Counted from the stretch's first letter, positions 8,482 to 17,198 are shown. The stretch is 64,000 nucleotides of DNA from Amycolatopsis solani (GCF_033441515.1 NZ_JAWQJT010000004.1:496001-560000), one strand, 5' to 3'. Notes: generated by a model from the sequence alone, not told the origin. Numbers and translations: made by a program.

Positions 8482-8744
8482 TGCCCGAGCACACCCCCGA
8501 CGGCCGGTACATCGTCGTGAACGGCCGCCGCTGGCGCGCGACGGACCCGGAGATCCCGGCCGACGTCCGCGACCGGCTGCAGAAGCACCTGATGGCGGCC
8601 CGGCGCGTGCAGGACCGCGAACGCACCCAGCTCGCGAAGGTCGCGCTGGGCGAGCGCGGCGAACCGTGGTGGGAGCAGACTTCCGCGCAACGGCGGGAGC
8701 GCTGGGAACAGGGACTGGCGGCGCTGGATCAGCCGACCGGCTGA
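8481..8744 (+). CDS. Small conserved protein coupled to the acyl-CoA synthetase
   Basis: An 87-residue protein with no named catalytic motif. It starts with DGRYIVVNGRRWRATDPEIPADVRDRL, a sequence widespread in actinobacteria and sometimes labelled biopolymer transporter Tol without evidence. The rest is a charged amphipathic helix (HLMAARRVQDRERTQLAKVALGERG) ending WWEQTSAQRRERWEQG. The ATG overlaps the synthetase stop (TGATG), so it is translationally coupled. Its last 16 nt overlap the convergent GyrI-like gene. It is soluble with no signal peptide. Function unknown. Confidence 0.75.
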   Translation: MPEHTPDGRYIVVNGRRWRATDPEIPADVRDRLQKHLMAARRVQDRERTQLAKVALGERGEPWWEQTSAQRRERWEQGLAALDQPTG

Positions 8745-9328
8745 CGCAGCACGGTCTTGAGCTTCTCAGGCACCGTCCGGCGTGGGTCGCCGAGGTAGAC
8801 CTCGTGGTGCAGCCCGGTCGGCGCCAATCCGTGCCGCTCGAGGAATTCGCCGTGCAAGCGGGCCAGCAACGGGCCTTCGTCGTCGTACGAGCCGACGTGC
8901 AGGGCCTGCGCGCAGCGACCCTCGTGCAGCTTCTCCAGCCGGACCGGCGCGTCGATCTTCTTCTTGCGCCGCACCGCTTCCCGGGCTTCCTCGACGGCGT
9001 CCTCGCCGATCCACGGCGGTTGCGCGATGAGCATCGTCCACTGCCAGGTGTCCTTGGCCCGCACGGTGAAGGCGGCGTAGTCGTCGGCCCACCACAGGCC
9101 TTCCAGCGGGCCGACGACGAAGTCCTCGCCGGTGCGCTTGGCCGTCATCTTGATCGTGTACGCGAAGGCGTAGAGCGCTTCGACGGCCTTTCGGTACGCC
9201 TCGGCCGTGTTCGGGTTGCCGCGGCCGTCGATCGCGAGGAACTGCTGCTCGGGCACGTCGAGCAGGGCCCAGTCGGTGTTCTTGGGCGCGTAGAGCTGGT
9301 TCAGCTCTTTCTTGAGGTCGTACGGCAT
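8729..9328 (-). CDS. GyrI-like small-molecule-binding protein
   Basis: A 199-residue cytoplasmic protein of the GyrI-like/SOUL-type effector-binding fold. The start LKKELNQLYAPKNTDWALLDVPEQQFLAIDGRGNP and the central KMTAKRTGEDFVVGPLEGLWW match the GyrI-like domain found alone or fused to AraC/MerR regulators. The tail HEGRCAQALHVGSYDDEGPLLARLHGE is the second repeat of the fold. Stand-alone members are thought to bind xenobiotics; some hydrolyse cyclopropanoid toxins. Its ATG overlaps the stop of the upstream padR gene by 1 nt, so the pair is one operon and probably responds to the same compound. The ligand is unknown. Confidence 0.85.
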   Translation of the reverse strand: MPYDLKKELNQLYAPKNTDWALLDVPEQQFLAIDGRGNPNTAEAYRKAVEALYAFAYTIKMTAKRTGEDFVVGPLEGLWWADDYAAFTVRAKDTWQWTMLIAQPPWIGEDAVEEAREAVRRKKKIDAPVRLEKLHEGRCAQALHVGSYDDEGPLLARLHGEFLERHGLAPTGLHHEVYLGDPRRTVPEKLKTVLRQPVG

Positions 9329-9837
9329 CAGGACATCCCCTCCAGCCACGCGGCTTCGGCTTCGAGCTGCGCGATCGAATAGTCGAAGATCGCGCGGACG
9401 AACGGCGGCACGTCCGGCTGGGCCGCGGCGGCGCGCCGGACTTCGGCCAGCTTCTCCGCGACCGCCTCGGCTCGCCGGGCCAGCGCCGCGGCGACCCGGT
9501 CCGGCGCCACCACCGGGCTGTTCGCCAGTCCGACGAGCAGCGGCGGGTGCACCGGGCGCAGTTCGGCGATGGCGGCTTCCGCGGCGGCCGCGCACGCCCG
9601 CCGTCCCGCTTCCGTCGCCGTGTACGTCTTCTTCGCCTTGGCGTGCGCGCGTTCCTGCTCGACTTCGGCGACCAGGCCGCGGTCGCGGAGTTTGCCGAGC
9701 ACGTAGTAGATCGAGCTGAACCCGAGCGCCGTCCACTCGCGCATGCCGCGTTCGGAGACGACTTCGTCGAGCTCGTAGCCGTGCCTCGGCCGCTCGACCA
9801 CCAGGCCGAGCACCGTCAGTTCCGCGTCGGTGAGCAC
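9328..9837 (-). CDS. PadR-family transcriptional regulator
   Basis: A 169-residue PadR regulator with an N-terminal winged helix (TVLGLVVERPRHGYELDEVVSERGMREWTALGFSSIYYVLGKLRDRGLV). The wing continues into KKTYTATEAGRRA. A helical C-terminal domain (residues ~90-169) serves dimerisation, as in the longer PadR-s1/VirR group. The start is a GTG with no Shine-Dalgarno sequence; a -10-like TAGAAT ends 6 nt before it, so the mRNA is probably leaderless. It is cotranscribed with the GyrI-like protein and probably represses its own promoter. Confidence 0.88.
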   Translation of the reverse strand: MLTDAELTVLGLVVERPRHGYELDEVVSERGMREWTALGFSSIYYVLGKLRDRGLVAEVEQERAHAKAKKTYTATEAGRRACAAAAEAAIAELRPVHPPLLVGLANSPVVAPDRVAAALARRAEAVAEKLAEVRRAAAAQPDVPPFVRAIFDYSIAQLEAEAAWLEGMS

Positions 9838-9842
9838 CGGCC

Positions 9843-9874
9843 TATTCTAGTACTGTAATACACCCACTCGTCAA
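9843..9874 (-). promoter_or_regulatory. padR promoter with overlapping operator dyad
   Basis: Read on the minus strand, TTGACG (9874-9869) and TAGAAT (9849-9844) are separated by 19 nt, and the GTG of padR follows 6 nt later. The -10 box lies within an 18-bp dyad, TATT-N2-AGTACT-N2-AATA (9843-9860). This is a good candidate for an autoregulatory PadR operator on a leaderless promoter. Confidence 0.55.
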
Positions 9875-9939
9875 CGGTTCCGGAAATTGTCGGTGGGGGC
9901 TGGCATGCTTCAGCGAGTACCGGAAAGCGAGGGAGCACA

Positions 9940-11259
9940 GTGGGGGGACAGGTGGTGACGGCGGTGCCGTGGACCGCGGAGCGCGTGGCCGGGCTGGCGC
10001 CGGATCCCGCGTCGGAGAAGGCGGGCCGGGCGCTCGCCGCGCCGGCGAAGTGGTCCGGCGCGGGCGCGTCCGAAGACGCCGTGTGGGGCTTCTGCCAGGG
10101 CAGTGGCAAGAAGCCGTACCAGACGTGCGTCGAGCTCGCCGAGCCCGCGTTCCGGTGTTCCTGTCCCAGCCGGAAGTTCCCGTGCAAGCACGCACTGGGG
10201 CTGCTGATGCTGTGGGCGGCCGGGAAGATCGACGCGGGACCGGCGCCGGAGTGGGTGCACACGTGGCTCGCCGAGCGAGCCGATCGCGCCCGGCGGGCGG
10301 AAAAACGCGCGGAAGCGACCGGCCCGAAGGACGAAGAAGCGGCCGCCCGCCGTGCGGGCGAACGCGCGGCGCGCGTCGAAGGCGGCGTCGCCGAGCTGAA
10401 GGTCTGGCTGACCGACCGGATCGGCGCCGGCTTCGCGGGCTTCGACCGCAACGGCGGCGAAGAACTGCGCACGGTCGCGGCCCGGATGGTCGACGCACAG
10501 GCGTCCGGCCTCGCGGGCGGCTTGAGGCGGGCGGCCGGGACCGTCGGCCGCCGCGACTGGCCGGAAGCGTTGCTCTCGGAGCTTTCGCTGCTGTACCTGC
10601 TGGCGGACGCGGCAGGCCGGCTGGACGAGCTGCCGCCGCCGCTGGCGGAGACGGTCCGGACCAGGCTCGGCTTCTCGGTGGAGACGGCCCGCGTCATGGA
10701 GACCGGCGAGCGCGTCTCGGACGACTGGCTGATCACCGGCGCGGCCGACGAGGAGAACGACCGGCTGCTGACTCGCCGGACGTGGCTGCGCGGCCGCGGC
10801 ACGGGCCGTGACGCGCTGGTGTTGTCGTTCGCCCCGCCGGGCCGCCCCCTGGACGCGTCCCTGCCACCCGGGCACCTGCTCACGGCGGAACTGGCGTTCT
10901 ACCCGGGCGCGGCCCCGTTGCGGGCACTGGTGGTGGAGCGCGGCATCCCGCTCGCGGCCCCGTCCGCCGAGGGCGGCTCCATCCCGGAGGCGCTGGCGGC
11001 GTACGCGGAGGCCATGGCCGCCGACCCGTGGCTGGAACGCTGGCCGATCCTGCTCTCGGCAGTCACCCCAGCCGAACACGCGGGCGGCTGGTGTCTGTCC
11101 GAAAAGGACGGAACAGCACTACCGCTGGTGCCGTACGCGTTCCCGTGGCCCCTGCTGGCGATGTCGGCGGGCCGCCCCCTGACGGTGGCGGGCGAGTGGA
11201 GCCCAGCCGGCTTCCGCCCCTTGACGTGCTGGCACGAAAACCGGGCGGTGCGCCTGTGA
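9940..11259 (+). CDS. SWIM zinc-finger protein of the MoxR/VWA cluster
   Basis: A 439-residue protein with one recognisable domain, a SWIM zinc finger at residues 73-84: C73-x-C75-x6-C82-x-H84, followed by the helix ALGLLMLWAAGK. SWIM fingers bind DNA or protein. The N-terminus (WTAERVAGLAPDPASEKAGRALAAPAKW) is conserved in this family. An alanine/arginine-rich charged stretch (~110-150) and a long helical C-terminal region have no named domain. The GTG at 9940 has GAGGGAG 4 nt upstream. It is the first of five same-strand genes and corresponds to the SWIM-bearing gene (yehQ-like) found with YehL-type MoxR ATPases. It probably acts as an adaptor or substrate receptor (inference). Confidence 0.85.
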   Translation: MGGQVVTAVPWTAERVAGLAPDPASEKAGRALAAPAKWSGAGASEDAVWGFCQGSGKKPYQTCVELAEPAFRCSCPSRKFPCKHALGLLMLWAAGKIDAGPAPEWVHTWLAERADRARRAEKRAEATGPKDEEAAARRAGERAARVEGGVAELKVWLTDRIGAGFAGFDRNGGEELRTVAARMVDAQASGLAGGLRRAAGTVGRRDWPEALLSELSLLYLLADAAGRLDELPPPLAETVRTRLGFSVETARVMETGERVSDDWLITGAADEENDRLLTRRTWLRGRGTGRDALVLSFAPPGRPLDASLPPGHLLTAELAFYPGAAPLRALVVERGIPLAAPSAEGGSIPEALAAYAEAMAADPWLERWPILLSAVTPAEHAGGWCLSEKDGTALPLVPYAFPWPLLAMSAGRPLTVAGEWSPAGFRPLTCWHENRAVRL

Positions 11260-11299
11260 ACCTTGCCCTGAAAGAACTTCGAGCACCGGAGGTGCACCC

Positions 11300-12691
11300 G
11301 TGAAGGCCTGGGAAGACCTCGTCGGCACCGCCCTCCTCGGCACCCGCCGCCGCACCCTCGACCTCGCCCACCTCCCGCCCGCCGTCCGGCCGCTCGCCGA
11401 AGACCGCGCCGACCCCGCCGAGCAGCTCCTCGCCGCCGCGGCGGTGCTCACCACCTTCCGGCGGGCCGGGCGGCAGGCGCTGCACGACGTGCGGCCACTG
11501 CCCGTTGCCACAGAGGACGAGCGCGCCTTCGTACCGCCGCTCGCCCGGGAACGGCTAGCCCGGCTGCTCGCCGCCAGTCATCCCGATCTGCTGCTCGAGT
11601 GGCTCGGCATCGTCGCCGGCACCCGCTACCGCGTCCCGCCCGAGACCCTTCCCCTACTCGCCGAAGCCGCGCGGACGAAAGCCGCCCTGCGCGGGCCGCT
11701 CGTCGCGGTCGCCGGGCCCGTCGGGGCCTGGCTCGGGCAGCGGAACCCGGACTGGTCCTTCCTCGGCGCCCCCGCGGAATCCGGTGGTTCGCCGGACATC
11801 TGGCAGTACGGCAGCCTCGCCCAGCGGCGCCGCTGGCTGGCCGCCAAGCTGGCCGAAGCACCCGATGAAGCCCGCGAAGCCCTCACGACGTCCTGGAAGT
11901 CCGAACCGGCCGACGTCCGCTCGGACTTCCTCAGCGTGCTCGCCCCGCACGTGCGGCCCGAGGACGAGGCCTTCCTCGAAGCCGCGCTGACCGACCGGGC
12001 GGCCGCCGTCCGGGAACGGGCCGCCGAGCTGCTCGGGCGGCTGCCCGGCACCCGGTACGGCGAAAGCATGGCCGAACGGCTGCGCCCGCTGGTCCGCAGC
12101 CGCAACCGGGTCCTGGAAATCGTGCTGCCGCAAGGCGAACGCGGTGACGGCACCGTCCGGCTGCGCACCCTCGTCGCGGCCGCTCCCCTGGCCTTCTGGA
12201 CCGAGTTCGGGCCGCCCGCCGAGGTGGTGCGGATGACCGTCGAGGGGTGCCCGGCCGCCGTGCTGCGCGACTCCTGGGCCACCGCCGCTGTCCGCCAAGG
12301 CGACGAGACCTGGGCGAAGGCGCTGATCGGCGCCGATCCCGGCGGGCGCACCACCCCGCCGCTGCTCGGCGTGCTGAGCCCGGCGAGCCAGGCCGCCACG
12401 ATCGGGCACCTGGTGAGCCGGCTGCCCGTCGAATCGTTCGCGCGGCTGGTGCACGAACTGCCCCGGCCGTGGACCAAGGAGCTCGGCACGGCCCTGCTCG
12501 ACTGGATCGCCCGCCAGGACGACCACCGCCTGGTTTCGCACGCCGCCGTCGTGATCGCCCGCGCGGTCCCGCCGCAGTGCCTGCGCCACCCGCTGGCCAC
12601 CACCCGCCTGACCATGGACGCCGGGCCGTGGCGCCGGGCGCTCACCGAAACGCTGAACTTCCGCCGCGAAATGTACGAGGAGCTCGCATGA
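11300..12691 (+). CDS. DUF5691 protein of the MoxR/VWA cluster
   Basis: A 463-residue soluble protein matching, from memory, the DUF5691 family. The N-terminus WEDLVGTALLGTRRRTLDL is characteristic, as is HPDLLLEWLGIVAGTRYRVP. The middle (VRSDFLSVLAPHVRPEDEAFLEAALTDRAAAVRERAAELLGRL) reads like short helical repeats of HEAT type, suggesting a protein-binding scaffold. No catalytic motif is seen. The GTG start has GGAGGTG 5 nt upstream. The stop overlaps the next gene's ATG (ATGA), so it is translationally coupled to the AAA ATPase. Its constant linkage to SWIM, AAA, DUF5682 and VWA genes argues for a role in that complex; the biochemical role is unknown. Confidence 0.8.
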   Translation: MKAWEDLVGTALLGTRRRTLDLAHLPPAVRPLAEDRADPAEQLLAAAAVLTTFRRAGRQALHDVRPLPVATEDERAFVPPLARERLARLLAASHPDLLLEWLGIVAGTRYRVPPETLPLLAEAARTKAALRGPLVAVAGPVGAWLGQRNPDWSFLGAPAESGGSPDIWQYGSLAQRRRWLAAKLAEAPDEAREALTTSWKSEPADVRSDFLSVLAPHVRPEDEAFLEAALTDRAAAVRERAAELLGRLPGTRYGESMAERLRPLVRSRNRVLEIVLPQGERGDGTVRLRTLVAAAPLAFWTEFGPPAEVVRMTVEGCPAAVLRDSWATAAVRQGDETWAKALIGADPGGRTTPPLLGVLSPASQAATIGHLVSRLPVESFARLVHELPRPWTKELGTALLDWIARQDDHRLVSHAAVVIARAVPPQCLRHPLATTRLTMDAGPWRRALTETLNFRREMYEELA

Positions 12692-13776
12692 CCGCCCCCG
12701 CCACCGTCCTCCGGCCGCACGCCGAACAGGACCACGCCGCCGAGCTGGCCGCGCTGGCCGCCGCCGACGACCGGGCGAAGCCGCCGAACTGGCACCTGTC
12801 CCCCTGGGCCGTCGTCGAATACCTGCTCGGCGGCACCCTGCCGGACGGCACCGTGCTCACGCCGAAGTACGTCGGCCCCCGCCGGCTGATCGAGGTCGCC
12901 GTCGCCACGCTGGCCACCGACCGCGCGCTGCTGCTGCTCGGCGTGCCGGGCACGGCGAAGACGTGGGTGTCCGAGCACCTCTCGGCCGCGATCAGCGGCG
13001 ACTCGACGCTGCTGGTGCAGGGCACCGCGGGCACGTCCGAGGAGTCGATCCGCTACGGCTGGAACTACGCCCGCCTGATCGCCGAGGGCCCGAGCCCCGC
13101 CGCGCTCGTCGAGAGCCCGCTGCTGCACGCGATGCGCGACGGGAAGCTGGCCCGGCTGGAGGAGCTGACCCGCATCCCGGCCGACGTCCAGGACTCGCTG
13201 ATCACGATCCTGTCCGAGAAGACACTGCCGATCCCGGAGCTGGGCACCGAGGTGCAGGCGCGGCCGGGCTTCAACCTGATCGCGACGGCCAACAACCGCG
13301 ACAAGGGCGTCAACGAGCTGTCGAGCGCGCTGCGGCGGCGGTTCAACACGGTCGTGCTGCCGCTGCCGGACAGCGCCGACGCGGAGGTCGAGATCGTCAG
13401 CAGGCGGGTCGCCGAGCTGGGCAAGTCGCTGCAGCTGCCCACCGAGGCCGCCGAGCTCGCCGAGATCCGCCGGGTGGTCACGGTGTTCCGCGAGCTGCGC
13501 TCGGGCCGCACCGAAGACGGCCGCACGGCGGTGAAGTCGCCGTCCGGCACGCTCTCCACCGCGGAGGCGATCAGCGTGCTCACCGGCGGGCTCGCACTGG
13601 CGGCGCACTTCGGCGACGGCGTGCTGCGCCCGCACGACGTCGCGGCCGGCATCCACGGCGCCGTGGTCAAGGACCCGGTCGCCGACCGCGCGATCTGGAT
13701 CGAATACCTGGAGACGGTGGTCCGCGAGCGCGACGGCTGGGCCGACTTCTACCGGGCCGGCCAGGAGATTTCGTGA
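12688..13776 (+). CDS. MoxR-type AAA+ ATPase (YehL-like)
   Basis: A 362-residue AAA+ ATPase. Walker A is GVPGTAKT at residues 85-92. The acidic Walker B region is RLEELTRIP at ~156-164, with a Glu-Glu pair rather than Asp-Glu. Sensor 1 lies in IATANNRDKG (~198-207), and the arginine finger region in SSALRRRFNTV. The MoxR signature pre-sensor segment PIPELGTEVQARPGF is present. MoxR ATPases act as hexameric chaperones that work with VWA proteins to insert cofactors or remodel complexes. The start is the ATG in ATGA overlapping DUF5691; the far longer upstream frame is an antiphase artefact. The next gene overlaps by GTGA. The length and sequence fit the YehL branch better than canonical MoxR. 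Confidence 0.9.
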   Translation: MTAPATVLRPHAEQDHAAELAALAAADDRAKPPNWHLSPWAVVEYLLGGTLPDGTVLTPKYVGPRRLIEVAVATLATDRALLLLGVPGTAKTWVSEHLSAAISGDSTLLVQGTAGTSEESIRYGWNYARLIAEGPSPAALVESPLLHAMRDGKLARLEELTRIPADVQDSLITILSEKTLPIPELGTEVQARPGFNLIATANNRDKGVNELSSALRRRFNTVVLPLPDSADAEVEIVSRRVAELGKSLQLPTEAAELAEIRRVVTVFRELRSGRTEDGRTAVKSPSGTLSTAEAISVLTGGLALAAHFGDGVLRPHDVAAGIHGAVVKDPVADRAIWIEYLETVVRERDGWADFYRAGQEIS

Positions 13777-15956
13777 CGGCGACCCACCTGCTCGGCATCC
13801 GCCACCACGGCCCGGGATCCGCCAGGGCCGTGGCGGCGCGGCTCGCCGAACTCGAGCCCGACGTCGTGCTGATCGAGGGCCCGCCCGAAGCCGACGTCCT
13901 GGTCGAGCTGACCGAAGACCCGGCGATGGCGCCGCCGGTCGCGCTGCTGGCCTACGCGACCGACGACGTCTCGCGGGCCGCGTTCTGGCCGTTCGCCGTC
14001 TTCAGCCCGGAATGGCAGGCGCTCACCTACGCCCGCGAAGCCGGGATCCCGGTGCGGTTCTGCGACCTGCCGGCCGCGAACACGTTCGCCGCGGGTCCCG
14101 ACGAGCTCGCCGGCCCACCGGTCGACCCGCTGGCGCTGCTGGCTTCGGCGGGCGGCTACGACGACCCGGAACGCTGGTGGGACGACGTCGTCGAGTCCCG
14201 GCGGGACAGCGAAAACCCGTTCGACGTGATCGCCGACGCGATGACCGCGGTGCGCGAAGACGAAGAACCCCCGCAGGGCAGCGAAGCCCGGCGTGAGGCG
14301 TACATGCGCTCGGTGCTGCGCCGCACCCGCAAGGACGGCTTCGAAAACATTGCGGTCGTCTGCGGGGCCTGGCACGTACCCGCGCTGGCCGACCCGCTGC
14401 CGCCGGCGTCGCACGACCAGGCCGTCCTCAAAGGACTCCCGAAGCGCAAGGTCGCGTGCACCTGGGTGCCGTGGACGCACGGCAGGCTGGCCACCGCCAG
14501 CGGGTACGGCGCCGGGGTGCGGTCGCCGGGCTGGTACCACCACCTGTTCACGACGGCCGAAGACGTCACCGCGCGCTGGCTGACCGGCGTCGCCGGGGTG
14601 CTGCGGGAAGAGGACCTGCCCGTCTCGACCGCGCACGTCATCGAAGCCGTCCGGCTGGCCGAAGCGCTGGCGACGCTGCGCGGGCGGTCGTCGGCCGGGC
14701 TCGCCGAGGTCACCGAAGCCACCCGGTCCGTGCTGTGCGGTGGCGACGAGGTGCAGGTCGAGCTGGTCACCCGGCGGCTGGTGGTCGGCGAACGGCTCGG
14801 CGAGGTCCCCGACCGGGTGCCGCAGCCGCCGCTGGCCGCGGACCTGACCGCGACGGCGAAACGCCTGCGGCTCAAGAAGGATCCGGTCGTCAAGGAGCTC
14901 GACCTCGACCTGCGCACACCCGGCGGGCTCGACCGCTCGAAGCTGCTGCACCGGCTGCGGATCCTCGGCATCGAGTGGGGCAGCCGGGAGGCGTCGGCGC
15001 GGCGGAACAAGGGCACGTTCCGGGAAACCTGGGCGCTGGCCTGGGAACCGTCGTTCGAGGTCGACCTGGTCGCGGCGGCGGTCTACGGCACGACCGTGCC
15101 CTCGGCGGCCACGGCCGCGGTGCGCGGCACCGTCGAGGGCACGCCACCGCTGGACGAGGTCACCACGGCCGTCGAGAACTGCTTGCTCGCCGACCTGCCG
15201 GAGGCGCTGCCCGAAGCGCTCGCGGCGCTCGACGCCCGTGCGGCGGCCGACGCGGACGTCGCGCGGCTGATGTCGGCGCTGCCGGCGCTGGCCAGGGCGA
15301 CCCGCTACGGGAACGTGCGCGGCACCGACACCGGTGCCCTGCGGGCGGTCGCCGACCGCATGCTCGACCGGATCTGCGCCGGGCTGCCCCCGGCCGCCCA
15401 CGGCATCGACGACGACGCCGCGGCCCGGCTGGCCGCGCTGGTCGACGGCGTGCACGACGCCACCTCGCTGCTGGATGACGCCGCCAAGGAACGCTGGCTG
15501 GCGGCGCTGGCCCGGCTCGCGGAACGCCCGTCGCTGCCGCCGCTGCTGGCCGGGCGGCTCACCCGGATCCTGCACGACAGCGGCCTCCTCGACGCGCTCG
15601 ACATCGAGCTGCGGCTCGGCCGGGCGCTGACGCCGGGCATCACGCCGTCGGCGGGAGCGGCGTACGTCGAGGGCTTCTTCGACGGCGGCGCGCTGCTGCT
15701 GGTGCACGACGAAGGCCTGCTGCGGGTGATCGACGCCTGGCTCGCGGGGATCCCGCCGGAGGTCTTCACCGAGGTGCTTCCGTTGCTGCGCCGGACGTTC
15801 GGCGCGTTCAGCGGGCCCGAGAAACGGGCGATCGGGCACCGGGCGGCCGGCCTGACCGGCCCCGCCCGGCTCGCCCCGGTGGCCGACGAACTGGACGAGG
15901 ACCGGGCGGAGCGCGTGCTGCCCGTCCTGGCCACACTGCTGGGGGTGGGGGCATGA
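13773..15956 (+). CDS. DUF5682 protein with TIKI/TraB-like GxxH motifs
   Basis: A 727-residue soluble protein of the DUF5682 family (E. coli YehM-like in length and context). The N-terminal ~240 residues form an alpha/beta domain with GIRH at 8-11, IEGPPE at ~34-39 and GAWH at 198-201. Two GxxH motifs plus a glutamate after a hydrophobic strand are the pattern described for the TIKI/TraB/GumN/EreA-ChaN hydrolase superfamily, so a metal-dependent hydrolase site is plausible (inference). The remaining ~480 residues are helical and alanine/leucine-rich, perhaps a platform for the ATPase. GTGA and ATGA overlaps join it to the AAA and VWA genes. Substrate unknown. Confidence 0.82.
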   Translation: MTATHLLGIRHHGPGSARAVAARLAELEPDVVLIEGPPEADVLVELTEDPAMAPPVALLAYATDDVSRAAFWPFAVFSPEWQALTYAREAGIPVRFCDLPAANTFAAGPDELAGPPVDPLALLASAGGYDDPERWWDDVVESRRDSENPFDVIADAMTAVREDEEPPQGSEARREAYMRSVLRRTRKDGFENIAVVCGAWHVPALADPLPPASHDQAVLKGLPKRKVACTWVPWTHGRLATASGYGAGVRSPGWYHHLFTTAEDVTARWLTGVAGVLREEDLPVSTAHVIEAVRLAEALATLRGRSSAGLAEVTEATRSVLCGGDEVQVELVTRRLVVGERLGEVPDRVPQPPLAADLTATAKRLRLKKDPVVKELDLDLRTPGGLDRSKLLHRLRILGIEWGSREASARRNKGTFRETWALAWEPSFEVDLVAAAVYGTTVPSAATAAVRGTVEGTPPLDEVTTAVENCLLADLPEALPEALAALDARAAADADVARLMSALPALARATRYGNVRGTDTGALRAVADRMLDRICAGLPPAAHGIDDDAAARLAALVDGVHDATSLLDDAAKERWLAALARLAERPSLPPLLAGRLTRILHDSGLLDALDIELRLGRALTPGITPSAGAAYVEGFFDGGALLLVHDEGLLRVIDAWLAGIPPEVFTEVLPLLRRTFGAFSGPEKRAIGHRAAGLTGPARLAPVADELDEDRAERVLPVLATLLGVGA

Positions 15957-17125
15957 CCGCGGAGACCGACGACCGGCTGCGGCGCTGGCGGCTGGTGCTG
16001 GGCGGCGACGGCGCCGGGCCCGGCTCGGGGCTGGCCGACACGGAACTGTCCGATGAGGACAGTGGGGTCGACCAGGTGCTGGCCGCGCTCTACGACAAGC
16101 CGGACGAGGAGGCCGCGGGTGGCCCGCGCGGGGCGAACCTGGGTGCGTCGGCGCCCCGGGTCGCGCGCTGGCTGGGTGACATCCGCCGCTACTTCCCCAG
16201 CACGGTGGTGCAGGTGATGCAGCGCGACGCCGTCGACCGGCTCGGGCTGACCCGGATGCTGCTGGAGAAGGAGCTGCTGTCGGCGGTCGAACCCGACGTG
16301 CACCTGGTCGGCACGCTGCTCTCGCTCAACGGCGTGCTGCCCGAGGAGACGAAGGAGACCGCGCGGGAGGTCGTCCGCAAGGTGGTCCACGAGCTGGAGG
16401 AGCGCCTCGCCGAGCGCACCCGCGCCGCGATCAAGGGCGCGCTGGACAAGGCGTCGCGCACCCACCGGCCCCGCCCGGGCGACGTCGACTGGGCGCGCAC
16501 GATCCACGCGAACCTCAAGCACTACTCCCCCGAGCTGCGCACGATCGTGCCGGAGCGCCTGATCGGCTTCGGGCGGCGGCAGCAGGCGGTGCAGCGGGAC
16601 GTGATCCTGGCCGTCGACCAGTCGGGCTCGATGGCGGAGTCGGTCGTCTACTCCGGGCTGTTCGGCGCGGTGCTGGCCTCGATGCGGGCGCTGCGGACGT
16701 CGTTCGTCGCGTTCGACACGGAGGTGGCGGACCTGACCGAGCACCTGACCGACCCGGTCGACGTCCTGTTCGGCACCCAGCTGGGCGGCGGCACCGACAT
16801 CAACCGGGCGATCGCCTACTGCGAGGGCCTGGTCGAGCGCCCGGAGCGCACGCTGCTGGTGCTGATCAGCGACCTGTACGAGGGCGGTGACGCCGACGAG
16901 CTGCTGCACCGCGTCGGCGAGCTGGTGGGCGCGGGGGTCCAGGTGGTCACGCTGCTGGCGCTGTCCGATTCGGGTGCGCCTTCCTACGACCACGAGAACG
17001 CGGCGGCGCTGGCCGAGCTGGGCGTCCCGGCGTTCGCGTGCACCCCGGACCAGTTCCCCGAGCTGATGGCCGCCGCCATCCGCGGCGACGACCTGCAGGG
17101 ATGGGTGGCTCGCGAGACCAGCTGA
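15953..17125 (+). CDS. VWA-domain protein (MoxR partner, YehP-like)
   Basis: A 390-residue protein whose C-terminal ~190 residues are a von Willebrand factor A domain with a complete metal-ion-dependent adhesion site. DQSGS is at residues 222-226 (DxSxS), GGGTDIN near 279-285 supplies the threonine, and [10 protein letters not shown] near 303-312 supplies the aspartate. The N-terminal half ([13 protein letters not shown], later [22 protein letters not shown]) is helical and conserved in this family. VWA proteins are the usual partners of MoxR ATPases, presenting substrates through the metal site. No signal peptide or membrane helix is present, so the complex is cytoplasmic. It is the last gene of the five-gene operon, ATGA-overlapped with DUF5682. 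Confidence 0.9.
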   Translation: MTAETDDRLRRWRLVLGGDGAGPGSGLADTELSDEDSGVDQVLAALYDKPDEEAAGGPRGANLGASAPRVARWLGDIRRYFPSTVVQVMQRDAVDRLGLTRMLLEKELLSAVEPDVHLVGTLLSLNGVLPEETKETAREVVRKVVHELEERLAERTRAAIKGALDKASRTHRPRPGDVDWARTIHANLKHYSPELRTIVPERLIGFGRRQQAVQRDVILAVDQSGSMAESVVYSGLFGAVLASMRALRTSFVAFDTEVADLTEHLTDPVDVLFGTQLGGGTDINRAIAYCEGLVERPERTLLVLISDLYEGGDADELLHRVGELVGAGVQVVTLLALSDSGAPSYDHENAAALAELGVPAFACTPDQFPELMAAAIRGDDLQGWVARETS

Positions 17126-17165
17126 GTCGCGGAATCAAACCGAATGGCGTGATGTTGAGGAGGGT

Positions 17166-17181
17166 GTGGGACGGTTCCCAC
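17166..17181. promoter_or_regulatory. Short perfect inverted repeat before rpmJ
   Basis: GTGGGA (17166-17171) and TCCCAC (17176-17181) flank a CGGT loop, 17 nt before the L36 ATG and beyond the VWA stop. It could be a weak terminator for the MoxR operon or a regulatory hairpin in the rpmJ leader. No canonical AT-rich Zur box was found here. Confidence 0.4.
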
Positions 17182-17198
17182 GGGAAGGACGGTCCACC

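Noticed and set aside
17126-17198. Zur box upstream of the zinc-free L36
   Set aside because: No AT-rich TGAAAATGATTTTCA-like dyad is present; only a GC-rich hairpin was found.
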